A DNA stretch of 36,855 bases, taken from IMG/VR virus record IMGVR_UViG_3300042566_000110, positions 1 to 36,855 of that record; one strand, 5' to 3'. Numbering within the stretch: position 1 is the first letter of the stretch; every line of letters begins with the position of its first letter. This document shows positions 16,607-25,326 of this stretch, one piece after another. This stretch comes from a virus. A model generated the notes under the pieces. That model did not search any database. It worked only from the letters and a program-made list of their open reading frames with translations, and had not been told where the DNA came from. The position numbers and the translations under genes were made by a program.

Positions 16607-19600
16607 TGGCAGTCGATCCCCAGCAACTCGCAACCGAGCAAGCCCAACGCCAGGCCATCACGCAGATGGGCGCACCAACTGAGTTTGCAGGTGCGCCTGA
16701 GCAACTGACGCGGGTCGCGCAGGGTGGGGCATTCAAGGAGCTGCTGCAAAAGCTTGGCCGCAGCGTGATTGGCGAAGTGCCGCCAGCCGCTGCGCCGCCT
16801 GCAACGGGCATGGCAGATCCGCGCTTTGCGCCTGCTGTTGGTCCGACCATTGGCGCAGGCGTGGTTCAGCGGATACCTACGCCGCAAGAGCGTCGTCTGT
16901 TGGCTGACAGCGGAGACTTTTCTGAGCGGGCAGCCCAGGAAGCCTTGGCCCCGCAGGTGCTGTCGCCGGAAGGCGTGCAGCGGTTTCAGGAGCGCGGGCT
17001 GCAAGCGCCAGGCGTCAATGCGCCGCCGGCACCAGTGGCACCAGACGTTCTGCAATCGGCCACCGATGCGCTGAACCAACAGGCCATTGATGCCGCCGCA
17101 GGCGCAGAGGCTATCCGCACCGACGCGCAGAAAGCCCTGACCGCTGATGTCCGAGGCTTCCGCGCCGAAACGGCAGTTGCTCCCGAAGCGATCACCGACC
17201 CTGTTCTTGATGCTCTGTCCCAGCGCGACCTAGAGATCAAGAGCCTGCAGGATGGCGGTGACTTCAACTTCGACTACATGAACACCACGGATGATGTGAA
17301 GGCTACCATCACTGCCGTTGGAGAAACCCTTAAAGATCAACAGCTTGCTGTTACCCGTGGGGTGATTTCCAACAACACAACGATCGAAGACGCGGCAAAG
17401 CTTGCGGCTGATGAAATAGGCCTGTCGCGCACGTTGCTTGCCCGCAAGGTCGGCGAAGGTTCGTTGAATGCAGCCGAGATGGTTGCGGCCCGAGATCTGC
17501 TGGTGCGCAGCGCAACCAAGCTGGCAACTATGGCCGAGTCGATCAAGACGGGTGCGGCCACATCAACCGATCGGTTGGCCTTCCGCCGTCAGCTTGCGAT
17601 CCATGCCGGCATTCAGCTCCAGCTCAAAGGTGCGCAGACTGAGGCGGCTCGTGCGCTGCAATCCTTCCGCATTCCTGTGTCTGGTGAGCTGAACGCCCAG
17701 CGCTTGAGCGAAGAAGCGAAAAACTTCTTGCGCGACTCAGGCACTGATGACGCGACAGACGCTCTGGCTGAGCGCATCTTGTCCTTCGGAAAACTCCCAG
17801 AGGGTGAGAAGCTTAAAGCAATCAATGACATGTCGCAGCGTGGTTTTCTTGCCAGAACCTCAGACGTTGTCTCAGAGCTTTACTTGGCTGGCTTGCTATC
17901 TTCGCCGAGAACGCAAGCGAAAAATATCATCGGAACGATGGGCTTCATGGCCGCGCAGTTGCCAGAGGAAATGTTGGCCGGAGCCTGGGGCGCAGCAATC
18001 AGAAAAGTGAAAGGCAAGAATACCCCATACAATCTGCGCGAGGATCAGGTCTACATGGCCGATGCTATGTACCGGGTAAGGGGTTGGCTTGAGAGTGCCA
18101 GCGACGCATTTAAAATTGCGGGCAAAGCTTTCAGAACAGAAATCCCGACAGATCAGATGAACAAGCTGGAATACAGCGTTGGCGCGATCAGGTGGACGGG
18201 AGAGAACAGTGGCACGCTCTATGCGCGTGCAATCGACAACTTCGGCAAAATGACTAGAATCGGTTTCCGAGCATTGCTGGCTGGAGACGAATTCTTCAAG
18301 ACAATTTCGCAGCGTGGCGAACTGTACGTCGCAGCGCATCGGCGCTATCAGGCTGGGTTGCGTGCTGGTGAAGATTCGCAAAAGGCTCTTGATGAAGCAG
18401 GCATGGTTCTTCTTGATCCGCGTGCTGTGTCTGAAGATCTAATCTACAAAGCACGCTATGACACCATGACCTTGGACGCAGGCGTTCTCGGAAAACTCGC
18501 GTCACAGTTTCAACAAATTCCGTTTCTGGGCAGGATTGTCGTGCCTTTCTCAACGGCCCCAACAAACGAAATCCTGCGCGTCTTGGAGCGACTGCCAATC
18601 CCCGGCAGAATCCAAGTGTACAAAGATATGTTGGGCTACAACGGCCCGAAGGCGCAGCAGCTTGCGCTTGGCCGTTGGAGCGTGGCTGGGATGACGATGG
18701 GCGTGGTTGCAAACATGGCCCTTGAAGGCAGGATCACAAGCTCAACCCCTTTCGATGCAAAAGAACGCCAGGCTCTGCCTCCTGGCTGGCAGCCTTACAG
18801 CTTTGTCTTCCGTGGCAAAGACTTCCCGGTTGATCAAGACGGTGATTTTCTGCCGCTTTACGATGAGTATGGCCGACCGAATGGTCCTCTTGACTATGTC
18901 AACTATTCGGGCTTTGGCGTTTACGCTTCCATAATCGGGTTGGGCGCTTCGATACCTGATGCTTGGAAGGCAGCAAATGACATTACAAAGGCTCAGACTA
19001 TGGCTGGGGCTATGATTGGATCTGTCGCTGAGTACTACAAAGAGCTTCCAATGTTGGAGGGCATTTCTCAGCTTTATGATGCCTTCTCGTATCAAGATCC
19101 TATGCGGATTTTGAAAAGCCCAGCATATGCAGCTACTCCAGCAGGAGTACCTAGCCCTGTGAGTTCTTTGCAGCGTAGCATTGAAACAACTCTTGATCCT
19201 ACAAAGGTCGAACCGCGTGACGACGTAGAGTATTACACAATGGTCGATGTGGAGACTGCTCACGCAGCAGGCGATCCCAACTTCACAGACAGAGATGGCA
19301 ACCCAAGGTATGATGTTATTGGTCTGCCAAAGGCCGATTCTGGCAGGATGATGCTTGAGGCATTTACTACTTTGCGTGCGTTTCAGCAGCAGGACAGCAT
19401 GTTTGCCGATGAGCGAGATCTGAACGCCATTCAGTACGACACGCTCGGCAACGCGATCGGCGCAGAGGATACAAGCTTTTGGGCGCGTCCAGGCTTGGCG
19501 CTTTGGAACTTGACCAGCGGCATGACCATCAAGCCAGGACGGGAACTGAACGTCGTTGAAAGCGAGCTGATGCGTCTGGCGCAAGATGCTAGTGGCTGGC

Positions 19601-19926
19601 CACTTAACAACCCTGAAACCGTCGGAGGCATCAAGCTTAGCAACGGAGCCAAGTCTGATTGGGTGCGGATTGCCAAGAACGAAACGCCGTTAAATCTTCA
19701 TGGTCGCGGCGTAGCCTACTTCCGCGAGTCGTTGGAGCAATTGATCTTCACTCGCGAGTACACTGCAGCGTCTGACGATCAAAAGAAATTAATGGTGAAA
19801 AGGCTCAACCGCGCATTTATGGATGCCGGCTTAGAAAAATTGCTGAGCGAACCGCAGTATGCTAACTTGGCGCAGGCCTATCGAGACCTGCAAGACAGGA
19901 AAGCTCAAGAGGAAAATCAGGAGTGA
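16606..19926 (+). CDS. Large internal virion protein, 1106 aa
   Basis: The N-terminal 200 residues are Ala/Gln/Pro-rich and probably flexible. The middle and C-terminal parts are helical. They include LYLAGLLSSPRTQAKNIIGT (from about residue 424), a segment recurrent in very large phage virion proteins, and hydrophobic stretches near 690-705 and 770-785. By position it would be the gp16-like protein that spans the inner membrane during DNA ejection. No transglycosylase motif was recognised. It begins in a TAATG overlap with the preceding gene. Confidence 0.78.
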   Translation: MAVDPQQLATEQAQRQAITQMGAPTEFAGAPEQLTRVAQGGAFKELLQKLGRSVIGEVPPAAAPPATGMADPRFAPAVGPTIGAGVVQRIPTPQERRLLADSGDFSERAAQEALAPQVLSPEGVQRFQERGLQAPGVNAPPAPVAPDVLQSATDALNQQAIDAAAGAEAIRTDAQKALTADVRGFRAETAVAPEAITDPVLDALSQRDLEIKSLQDGGDFNFDYMNTTDDVKATITAVGETLKDQQLAVTRGVISNNTTIEDAAKLAADEIGLSRTLLARKVGEGSLNAAEMVAARDLLVRSATKLATMAESIKTGAATSTDRLAFRRQLAIHAGIQLQLKGAQTEAARALQSFRIPVSGELNAQRLSEEAKNFLRDSGTDDATDALAERILSFGKLPEGEKLKAINDMSQRGFLARTSDVVSELYLAGLLSSPRTQAKNIIGTMGFMAAQLPEEMLAGAWGAAIRKVKGKNTPYNLREDQVYMADAMYRVRGWLESASDAFKIAGKAFRTEIPTDQMNKLEYSVGAIRWTGENSGTLYARAIDNFGKMTRIGFRALLAGDEFFKTISQRGELYVAAHRRYQAGLRAGEDSQKALDEAGMVLLDPRAVSEDLIYKARYDTMTLDAGVLGKLASQFQQIPFLGRIVVPFSTAPTNEILRVLERLPIPGRIQVYKDMLGYNGPKAQQLALGRWSVAGMTMGVVANMALEGRITSSTPFDAKERQALPPGWQPYSFVFRGKDFPVDQDGDFLPLYDEYGRPNGPLDYVNYSGFGVYASIIGLGASIPDAWKAANDITKAQTMAGAMIGSVAEYYKELPMLEGISQLYDAFSYQDPMRILKSPAYAATPAGVPSPVSSLQRSIETTLDPTKVEPRDDVEYYTMVDVETAHAAGDPNFTDRDGNPRYDVIGLPKADSGRMMLEAFTTLRAFQQQDSMFADERDLNAIQYDTLGNAIGAEDTSFWARPGLALWNLTSGMTIKPGRELNVVESELMRLAQDASGWPLNNPETVGGIKLSNGAKSDWVRIAKNETPLNLHGRGVAYFRESLEQLIFTREYTAASDDQKKLMVKRLNRAFMDAGLEKLLSEPQYANLAQAYRDLQDRKAQEENQE

Positions 19927-19929
19927 GCC

Positions 19930-21333
19930 ATGACCGTCAGCAGCAGCACCAGTAGGGTACAGTTTAACGGCAATGGCTCGACCACTGTCTTTGCTTACTC
20001 GTTCAAGATCTTTGACCAGGATGACCTGACCGTCATCGTGCGCTCGGCCACTGGCACTGAGACTGTCAAGACGATCACCACGCACTACATTGTCAGCGGT
20101 GTCGGCAACGCAGGCGGCGGCAACGTCACGATGCTGACGGCGCCGGCATCTGGTGAGACGCTGACCATTCTGCGTGAGCAGGATCTGGTGCAAGAGCTGG
20201 ATCTGGTTGAGAACGATCCGTTCCCGGCTCAGTCGCTGGAAGACGCCTTGGACAAGCTGACGTTCATCGTGCAGCAGCATGACGAAGAGCTGGGCCGATC
20301 GATCAAAGCATCGCGCACGAACACGATCGGCTCGACCGAATTCACTGTGTCGGCTGCTGATCGCGCCAACAAGATCTTTGCCTTCAACAGCTCGGGCGAG
20401 CTGGCGGTCACCCAAGAGCTTGGCACCTACCGCGGCAACTGGGCCACCAGCACGGCCTTTGCGCAGCGCGACATCGTCAAGGACACGTCGAACAACAACA
20501 TCTACATCTGCGTGACGGCGCACACCTCCACTGGATCTCAACCGATCAGCAGCAACGCTGACGTGGCGAAGTGGGCGCTGCTTGTGGATGCGGCATCGGC
20601 CACGTCTTCTGCATCTGCCGCAGCGGCATCTGCTTCGGCGGCTGCTACGTCTGAGACCAACGCGGGCAACTCTGCCACGGCTGCGTCTGGATCTGCCAGC
20701 GCTGCGTCTTCGTCGGCCTCGGCTGCATCGTCCTCTGCGTCTGCAGCCAGCGCGTCTGCCAGCGCTGCCCTGGCGGCGCTTGACAGCTTTGACGATCGAT
20801 ACCTTGGCGCCAAGACCAGCGATCCGACTGTTGACAATGACGGCAACGCCCTGGTTGCCGGCGCTCTGTACTTCAACTCTGTTGACGGCGTGATGAAGCT
20901 TTACACAGGCTCAGCCTGGGTGGCCGCCTATGTTTCCGGCGTTGCCTCTTCGATCGGCTTTACGCCTGCTGGCGACATTGCAGCTACGAATGTGCAGACT
21001 GCCATTCAAGAACTGGACAGCGAGAAGGTTCCGCGCACATCAACCACTGGCGCTGCGGTTATCCCAACTGGGACAGAGGCCCAGCGGCCCACGCCTGCAA
21101 CTGGTCAGCTTCGCTTCAACACCGACGCCACATCCTTTGAGGGCTACAACGGCACGGAGTGGGGATCGATCGGCGGCGGTGCTACGTCTGACGCGATCTA
21201 TGAGAACTCGGCTACGATTGCTGAGAACATCACGATTGTCACTGGTCGCAACGGAATGTCCACTGGCCCAATAACCATCAACTCTGGTGTGACCGTGACG
21301 GTCGAATCCGGCGCAAGATATGTGGTGATCTGA
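19930..21333 (+). CDS. Tail fibre with T7 gp17-type N-terminal domain
   Basis: The first 140 residues (NGSTTVFAYSFKIFDQDDLT, VENDPFPAQSLEDALDKLT, VQQHDEELGRSIK) match the T7 tail-fibre N-terminal family (PF03906), which attaches fibres to the tail. An Ala/Ser heptad-like rod follows (about residues 220-290; repeats of SASAAS), forming a long trimeric shaft. The C-terminal domain ends GVTVTVESGARYVVI and is short, so the receptor-binding tip is probably supplied by the following genes. It overlaps the next gene by one base. Confidence 0.9.
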   Translation: MTVSSSTSRVQFNGNGSTTVFAYSFKIFDQDDLTVIVRSATGTETVKTITTHYIVSGVGNAGGGNVTMLTAPASGETLTILREQDLVQELDLVENDPFPAQSLEDALDKLTFIVQQHDEELGRSIKASRTNTIGSTEFTVSAADRANKIFAFNSSGELAVTQELGTYRGNWATSTAFAQRDIVKDTSNNNIYICVTAHTSTGSQPISSNADVAKWALLVDAASATSSASAAAASASAAATSETNAGNSATAASGSASAASSSASAASSSASAASASASAALAALDSFDDRYLGAKTSDPTVDNDGNALVAGALYFNSVDGVMKLYTGSAWVAAYVSGVASSIGFTPAGDIAATNVQTAIQELDSEKVPRTSTTGAAVIPTGTEAQRPTPATGQLRFNTDATSFEGYNGTEWGSIGGGATSDAIYENSATIAENITIVTGRNGMSTGPITINSGVTVTVESGARYVVI

Positions 21334-21965
21334 TGAGCAAAATCGCACTAACCCCTAACGCTTCTGGCACCGGGACGTTTACCTTTGCCGCCCCCAACTC
21401 AAACTCGGATCGGACGCTGACGCTGCCGGATGCCTCGGGGACGCTGGCTCGGACTGCTGACATCCCAACGGTCAACCCGTTTACCCTCGGCACGGCTATA
21501 GCTTCCACCTCTGGCACGGCCATTGACTTCACGGGCATCCCTTCGACTGCGAAACGTGTGACTGTGATGTTGAGTGGGGTGTCGTTCAGCGGTAACCCCT
21601 TATCGTTGCTTTTGCGGCTTGGAACTTCCGCTGGCTTTGACACAACTTCTGACTATGACACTTCGGCCTCAAACATCAGCTCAGCAGTTGCCACAAGCAG
21701 CGCTATTGACAGTATTTTTTACGTTACAGGCTTAGCTACTTTTGGCGCTACAACTATATTTTCTGGGGCAATCGTCCTTTCTAAAGTGTCTGGGAATACA
21801 TGGGTGCTTTCAGGATCACTTGTGTCTCTCAATGTTACTAGCGCGACAATCGTTTCAAGCGGTAGGAAGGCTTTGTCTGCTGACTTGGACAGAGTTAGGA
21901 TTTTTCCTAATGCTGGTGGGGTAAACTTCGACGCTGGCACCATCAACATCAGCTATGAGGGCTAA
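21333..21965 (+). CDS. Tail fibre tip or fibre-associated protein
   Basis: The 210-aa, Ser/Thr/Gly-rich, beta-strand protein begins SKIALTPNASGTGTFTFAAP and then PNSNSDRTLTLPDASGTLAR, a module very common in phage tail-fibre proteins. The C-terminal part is a variable-looking beta domain. It starts on the stop codon of the T7-type fibre (TGATG), which argues for a subunit of the same fibre. The base composition is more AT-rich than its neighbour, hinting at modular exchange. Confidence 0.75.
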   Translation: MSKIALTPNASGTGTFTFAAPNSNSDRTLTLPDASGTLARTADIPTVNPFTLGTAIASTSGTAIDFTGIPSTAKRVTVMLSGVSFSGNPLSLLLRLGTSAGFDTTSDYDTSASNISSAVATSSAIDSIFYVTGLATFGATTIFSGAIVLSKVSGNTWVLSGSLVSLNVTSATIVSSGRKALSADLDRVRIFPNAGGVNFDAGTINISYEG

Positions 21966-21966
21966 G

Positions 21967-22146
21967 ATGGAGCGCATCGAAGTCAACCTTGAGACAGGTG
22001 AGGTTAAGGTGATCCCCTTGACCCCAGAAGAAATCGCCGAGGCTCAGGCTCGTCAGGCTGAATGGATGGCTGGTGAAGAAACCCGCAAGGCCGAACAGAT
22101 TGCTCAGCTTGAAGCCCAACTTGCCGCCTTGAAGGAGGCTAACTGA
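21967..22146 (+). CDS. Small coiled-coil protein, probable fibre chaperone
   Basis: The start at 21967 is selected because GAGGGC lies six bases upstream; an in-frame ATG at 21955 falls inside the previous gene. The 59-aa product is acidic, with VNLETGEVKVIPLTPEEIAE followed by a coiled coil (EQIAQLEAQLAALKEAN). Short proteins with this layout occur beside tail-fibre genes. A chaperone or connector role is inferred. Confidence 0.7.
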   Translation: MERIEVNLETGEVKVIPLTPEEIAEAQARQAEWMAGEETRKAEQIAQLEAQLAALKEAN

Positions 22147-23114
22147 TGTCCGAAATTCGCGCAAACTCGATCACCAACGTAGCTGGCAATGGTGCGCCTA
22201 ACTTCCCGAATGGGGCAAGTGGTGCCTTCGCTACCAACGTGCAGGAGTTCACCACGTCCGGCACTTGGACGATGCCAGCCAACGCCAAGATCGTCTACGT
22301 TGAGATTTGGGGTGGTGGTGGTGGGGGCGGTTCTGGTCGTCGTGGTCCCAATACTGATCCGGTAAGTGGCGGTAGCGGTGGTGGCGGTGCGGCTGGCGTC
22401 TTCTATCAGTTCCGCGCAAGTGAATTGACCTCTACCGTTTCTGTGACCATTGGCGCAGGAGGAACGGGTGGGGCGGCGGTTACGGTAAATGCCACCAACG
22501 GAAACAATGGAACCGACGGCGGAAACAGCACTTTTGGCGCATTTCTACAAGGAACTGGCGGGGGCTTGGGCTCTGGCGGGACTACTACCGCAGTGGCCGG
22601 GGGGACTGGTTCTGGCTGGACACAAATTTCTCAAAATGCCCCCATTACGGCAGTTGAACCTTTGTCTCCATATGCGGGTCGGGCTGGTGGTGGTTCTTAT
22701 TATGGCTACAACGTCTTTGGTGGGGCTGCTGGTGGTTTTACATTTAACGGCAACAACGTCGCTGCGGGTGGCGACATCTTGAAACCCGGAACAGGGGCTG
22801 CTGGCGGTGGCGGCGGTGGTGGCTTCAATGGCACAACACTTGCAAATGCTGGAATTGCTGGAGTGCGCTGGGGATCAAACATCATTGCGCCAGATAGAAC
22901 TGGCGTTGGTCTCGGCGTAAACGGCGCAGCAGGATCAGGCTTCGGCAATGGTGGCGCTGGCGGTGGTCACGGACGTACAGCTAACGCAGGCAACGGTGGC
23001 GCAGGTGCTACTGCCGCAGGCGGTGGTGGCGGCGGTGGTTCTGCCAACGGCTTTACATCCGGCGCAGGCGGCGCAGGCGGCAACGGCTTCTGCCGTGTAA
23101 CGACATACTCTTGA
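22146..23114 (+). CDS. Glycine-rich tail adhesin 1
   Basis: The 322-aa protein has a short N-terminal fibre module (SEIRANSITNVAGNGAPNFP), a beta segment (QEFTTSGTWTMPANAKIVYV), and then a long Gly-rich domain with many GGGG and GGAGG runs to the C-terminus. This is the architecture of Gly-rich phage receptor-binding tips, where Gly-rich helices expose variable loops. A strong ribosome site (AAGGAGG) is present. It likely determines host recognition, and shares this style with the protein at 23826. Confidence 0.8.
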   Translation: MSEIRANSITNVAGNGAPNFPNGASGAFATNVQEFTTSGTWTMPANAKIVYVEIWGGGGGGGSGRRGPNTDPVSGGSGGGGAAGVFYQFRASELTSTVSVTIGAGGTGGAAVTVNATNGNNGTDGGNSTFGAFLQGTGGGLGSGGTTTAVAGGTGSGWTQISQNAPITAVEPLSPYAGRAGGGSYYGYNVFGGAAGGFTFNGNNVAAGGDILKPGTGAAGGGGGGGFNGTTLANAGIAGVRWGSNIIAPDRTGVGLGVNGAAGSGFGNGGAGGGHGRTANAGNGGAGATAAGGGGGGGSANGFTSGAGGAGGNGFCRVTTYS

Positions 23115-23124
23115 GGAGACTGAC

Positions 23125-23433
23125 ATGAAGTTTGCAATCATTGAGAATAATGTCGTCACCAACGTGGTTGTGGCTGACGAGGCGCTCGAAAGTAACTGGG
23201 TCCAGACCGATCAGGCTGGCCCCGGTTGGCTCTACGACGGCTCCAGCTTCTCGCCACCGCCTCCTGTTGTCCCGACCAAGGCGGAGCAGGAAGCCAAGCG
23301 CAAGGCGGCATACACCGCAGAGGCTGACCCCCTGTTCTTCATGAGCCAGCGCGGCGAGGCCACTGTCGAAGAATGGCAGGCCAAGGTCGCTGAGATCAAG
23401 GCGCGCTATCCCTACCCGACCGAGGAGATCTAA
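23125..23433 (+). CDS. Tail fibre assembly-like protein
   Basis: The 102-aa protein begins KFAIIENNVVTNVVVADEAL and continues QAGPGWLYDGSSFSPPPP. This pattern is widespread in small proteins next to tail-fibre genes (tail assembly chaperone-like). The C-terminus is a charged helix. GAGGAGACTGAC provides the ribosome site. It probably helps fold or attach the adjacent adhesins. Confidence 0.78.
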   Translation: MKFAIIENNVVTNVVVADEALESNWVQTDQAGPGWLYDGSSFSPPPPVVPTKAEQEAKRKAAYTAEADPLFFMSQRGEATVEEWQAKVAEIKARYPYPTEEI

Positions 23434-23436
23434 GCC

Positions 23437-23826
23437 ATGTCAGTCGTTATTAACGGAACTACGGGCATCGACTCGCCGGGATATGACGGAACGGTTGATG
23501 GATCAAACCCCGTTGGGTTCCGCAACCTTCCTCCTGTCGGCACCAAAACTACAAGCTACACTTTGCAGATTGCTGATGTTGGGAAGTATGTTCAGGTCGG
23601 AAGCGGCGGAAGCGTGACTGTCCCAGATGCTACTTTCTCAGAAGGAGACGCTGTAAGCATCTTTAACAACACGTCTGGTAACATCACGATTACTTGCTCA
23701 ATCACCACGGCGTACATCGCGGGCGCTAACTCTGATGTGTCTTCTGTGACGCTGGCCACACGCGGTGTTGCAAACGTCTTGTTCATTAGCGGCACCGTTG
23801 CTGTTCTCACAGGGAACATAAGCTAA
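23437..23826 (+). CDS. Tail fibre module protein, 129 aa
   Basis: The protein begins SVVINGTTGIDSPGYDG, a start seen in many phage fibre-associated proteins. A Gly/Val/Thr beta domain follows (YTLQIADVGKYVQVGSGGSV, then SIFNNTSGNITITCS). The stop overlaps the next gene's ATG by one base (TAATG), so it is probably co-assembled with the Gly-rich protein that follows. Its specific function is unknown. Confidence 0.72.
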   Translation: MSVVINGTTGIDSPGYDGTVDGSNPVGFRNLPPVGTKTTSYTLQIADVGKYVQVGSGGSVTVPDATFSEGDAVSIFNNTSGNITITCSITTAYIAGANSDVSSVTLATRGVANVLFISGTVAVLTGNIS

Positions 23827-24608
23827 TGTCTGGGATCACGCAGGCTTTTGTCGGCGGCACCCATGCGGCGCCAAGGTTTGAATTTGCCGTCTCCACCAAT
23901 CAGACAAACTTTAATTTGGCCACCGCTGCCACTGCAGCAGGCTGGAACGGTTCGTCAAAAATTTCAGTGACCGTCAACTCGGGAGTGATTATTAGCTCCA
24001 ATAGTACAGGAACCGCCGCGTTTACCGTTGGAAGTTCTGTCCCTTCCGGCTCTCAGCTTATTAACAACGGGACCATCGTTGGTATGGGCGGCTATGGTGG
24101 GGGCGGTGGTTGCTCTGTCTCGTTTGGTTCGCCGGGTGAGGCCGGAGGAACAGCGCTTGCCGTTCAGTCTCCTATTTCTGTCACGAACAACGGAACACTG
24201 GCAGGTGGTGGCGGTGGCGGTGGAAGTAGCGGAAGTCAGGCGAACACTGCATTGACACGCGCATGGTTTTCTGGACCCGGTGGCGGCGGAAGGTCTAGCT
24301 TTGCTGCCAACTCGGCAGGCGGCTCTGGCTGTAGCTACACAGGCGGTTCTGGGACGTATTCTAGCGCAGGTGGTGGGAACTTAAGCTCACCATTCGGTGG
24401 AGGGTATAGCACTCAACTTGTAGGCGGCAGCGGCGGTGATTGGGGGGCTACAGGTTCCGCTGGGCAGACGGGTGGAACTGGAAGCGGATTCTATGCCAAC
24501 GGTGTATACGGCACTGGCGGCGCTGGCGGCGCTGGCGGCTCGGCTGTTTCTGGAAACTCAAACGTCACATGGGTGACAACTGGAACTCGATTTGGAGCGC
24601 TGACATGA
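23826..24608 (+). CDS. Glycine-rich tail adhesin 2
   Basis: The 260-aa protein has an N-terminal beta region (PRFEFAVSTNQTNFNLATAA) and a glycan-binding-like or fibre strand region (VTVNSGVIISSNSTGTAAF). A Gly-rich domain follows from about residue 90 with repeated GGGGG and GGSGG. It is a second Gly-rich receptor-binding candidate in the same cluster, with a different N-terminus from the one at 22146. The last four bases overlap the next gene (ATGA). Confidence 0.77.
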   Translation: MSGITQAFVGGTHAAPRFEFAVSTNQTNFNLATAATAAGWNGSSKISVTVNSGVIISSNSTGTAAFTVGSSVPSGSQLINNGTIVGMGGYGGGGGCSVSFGSPGEAGGTALAVQSPISVTNNGTLAGGGGGGGSSGSQANTALTRAWFSGPGGGGRSSFAANSAGGSGCSYTGGSGTYSSAGGGNLSSPFGGGYSTQLVGGSGGDWGATGSAGQTGGTGSGFYANGVYGTGGAGGAGGSAVSGNSNVTWVTTGTRFGALT

Positions 24609-24880
24609 CACAATTCACCTACGCCTACGAGATTACCTCGGTAGACCCAGAACACAAAGTGATGACGGTTGTTTACACCTCAGACACTTTTGGCACTTTA
24701 GAGGTGTGCGCCAGATTGCCGTATGAAGGCGAGTCCCTTGAAACTGTTCTGTCCGCATACTCTCCTGCCGCTGGGTGGGCCAGATCGCTGCTTCCTGTTG
24801 CATCTGTATCCGCAGGAGTTTCAGGGGAGTTGACTTACACGTCTTCCGCAGATGGTGACGTAGCTTATGTTGCGGAGTAA
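24605..24880 (+). CDS. Small protein following adhesin 2, 91 aa
   Basis: ATG at 24605 is selected because it forms an ATGA overlap with the adhesin stop; a longer open frame back to 24440 is an out-of-frame shadow of the Gly-rich gene. The product is acidic and beta-rich (AYEITSVDPEHKVMTVVYTS). It may be a fibre chaperone or clamp. No family is recognised. Confidence 0.65.
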   Translation: MTQFTYAYEITSVDPEHKVMTVVYTSDTFGTLEVCARLPYEGESLETVLSAYSPAAGWARSLLPVASVSAGVSGELTYTSSADGDVAYVAE

Positions 24881-24883
24881 ACC

Positions 24884-25114
24884 ATGAGCAACGAGATGCT
24901 CCTGAACATCGGCCTGTCCACGGTCCTTGCCATCTTCGGCTGGATACTCAAGAGCCATGTGGACGAGGTAAAGCGGCTGCAAATTCTGCTCAACCGCACT
25001 CGCGAAGACTATGCCACGCGGGCCGACGTTCATTCTGACATCAACCGGGTGCTGGCGCGGATCGACACCTTGGACCAGAAGATGGATCGACTATTGCAAG
25101 GAATGGCAAAATGA
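24884..25114 (+). CDS. Membrane-anchored coiled-coil protein, 76 aa
   Basis: One N-terminal membrane span (NIGLSTVLAIFGWIL, about residues 8-22) is followed by a charged coiled-coil (EVKRLQILLNRTREDYA and RIDTLDQKMDRLLQ). This topology resembles inner spanin or holin-accessory proteins. It overlaps the lipoprotein gene by four bases, an i-spanin/o-spanin-like arrangement. The spanin role is inference from topology and neighbour. Confidence 0.65.
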   Translation: MSNEMLLNIGLSTVLAIFGWILKSHVDEVKRLQILLNRTREDYATRADVHSDINRVLARIDTLDQKMDRLLQGMAK

Positions 25115-25326
25115 GACTAGCACTCGTCCTCTTGGTCGCTGGCTGCGGCCCTGTTACTGTGTCCTCGGTGGCTTACACAACGGCCTGCCCCAAGGGAGAC
25201 CGCCAGTGCGAGATCAGACAGAACGCAGAGACGCTTTACTACATGGCGCACGGCGACGCGGCCAACGAGCTGCTTTGCTCTGGCGACACGCGGGATGTTA
25301 TGGGGGCGCTCTGCTCTGTCTACTGA
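25111..25326 (+). CDS. Small lipoprotein, possible outer spanin
   Basis: The 71-aa protein has a very short signal (MRLALVLLVAGC) with lipobox V-A-G-C, so it should be lipidated at Cys12. Four further Cys residues (in TACPKGDRQC, LLCSGD and ALCSVY) could form disulfides in the periplasm. It follows a membrane coiled-coil protein by an ATGA overlap, as spanin pairs often do, but it lacks the Pro-rich body of classical Rz1. Its end is overlapped by another exported-protein frame. Confidence 0.65.
   Translation: MRLALVLLVAGCGPVTVSSVAYTTACPKGDRQCEIRQNAETLYYMAHGDAANELLCSGDTRDVMGALCSVY

Noticed and set aside
25302-25306. G5 run as a programmed frameshift joining the lipoprotein to the next exported frame
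   Set aside because: No canonical heptamer or downstream structure was seen, and the fusion would place a second signal peptide inside a lipoprotein; an alternative start codon is simpler.
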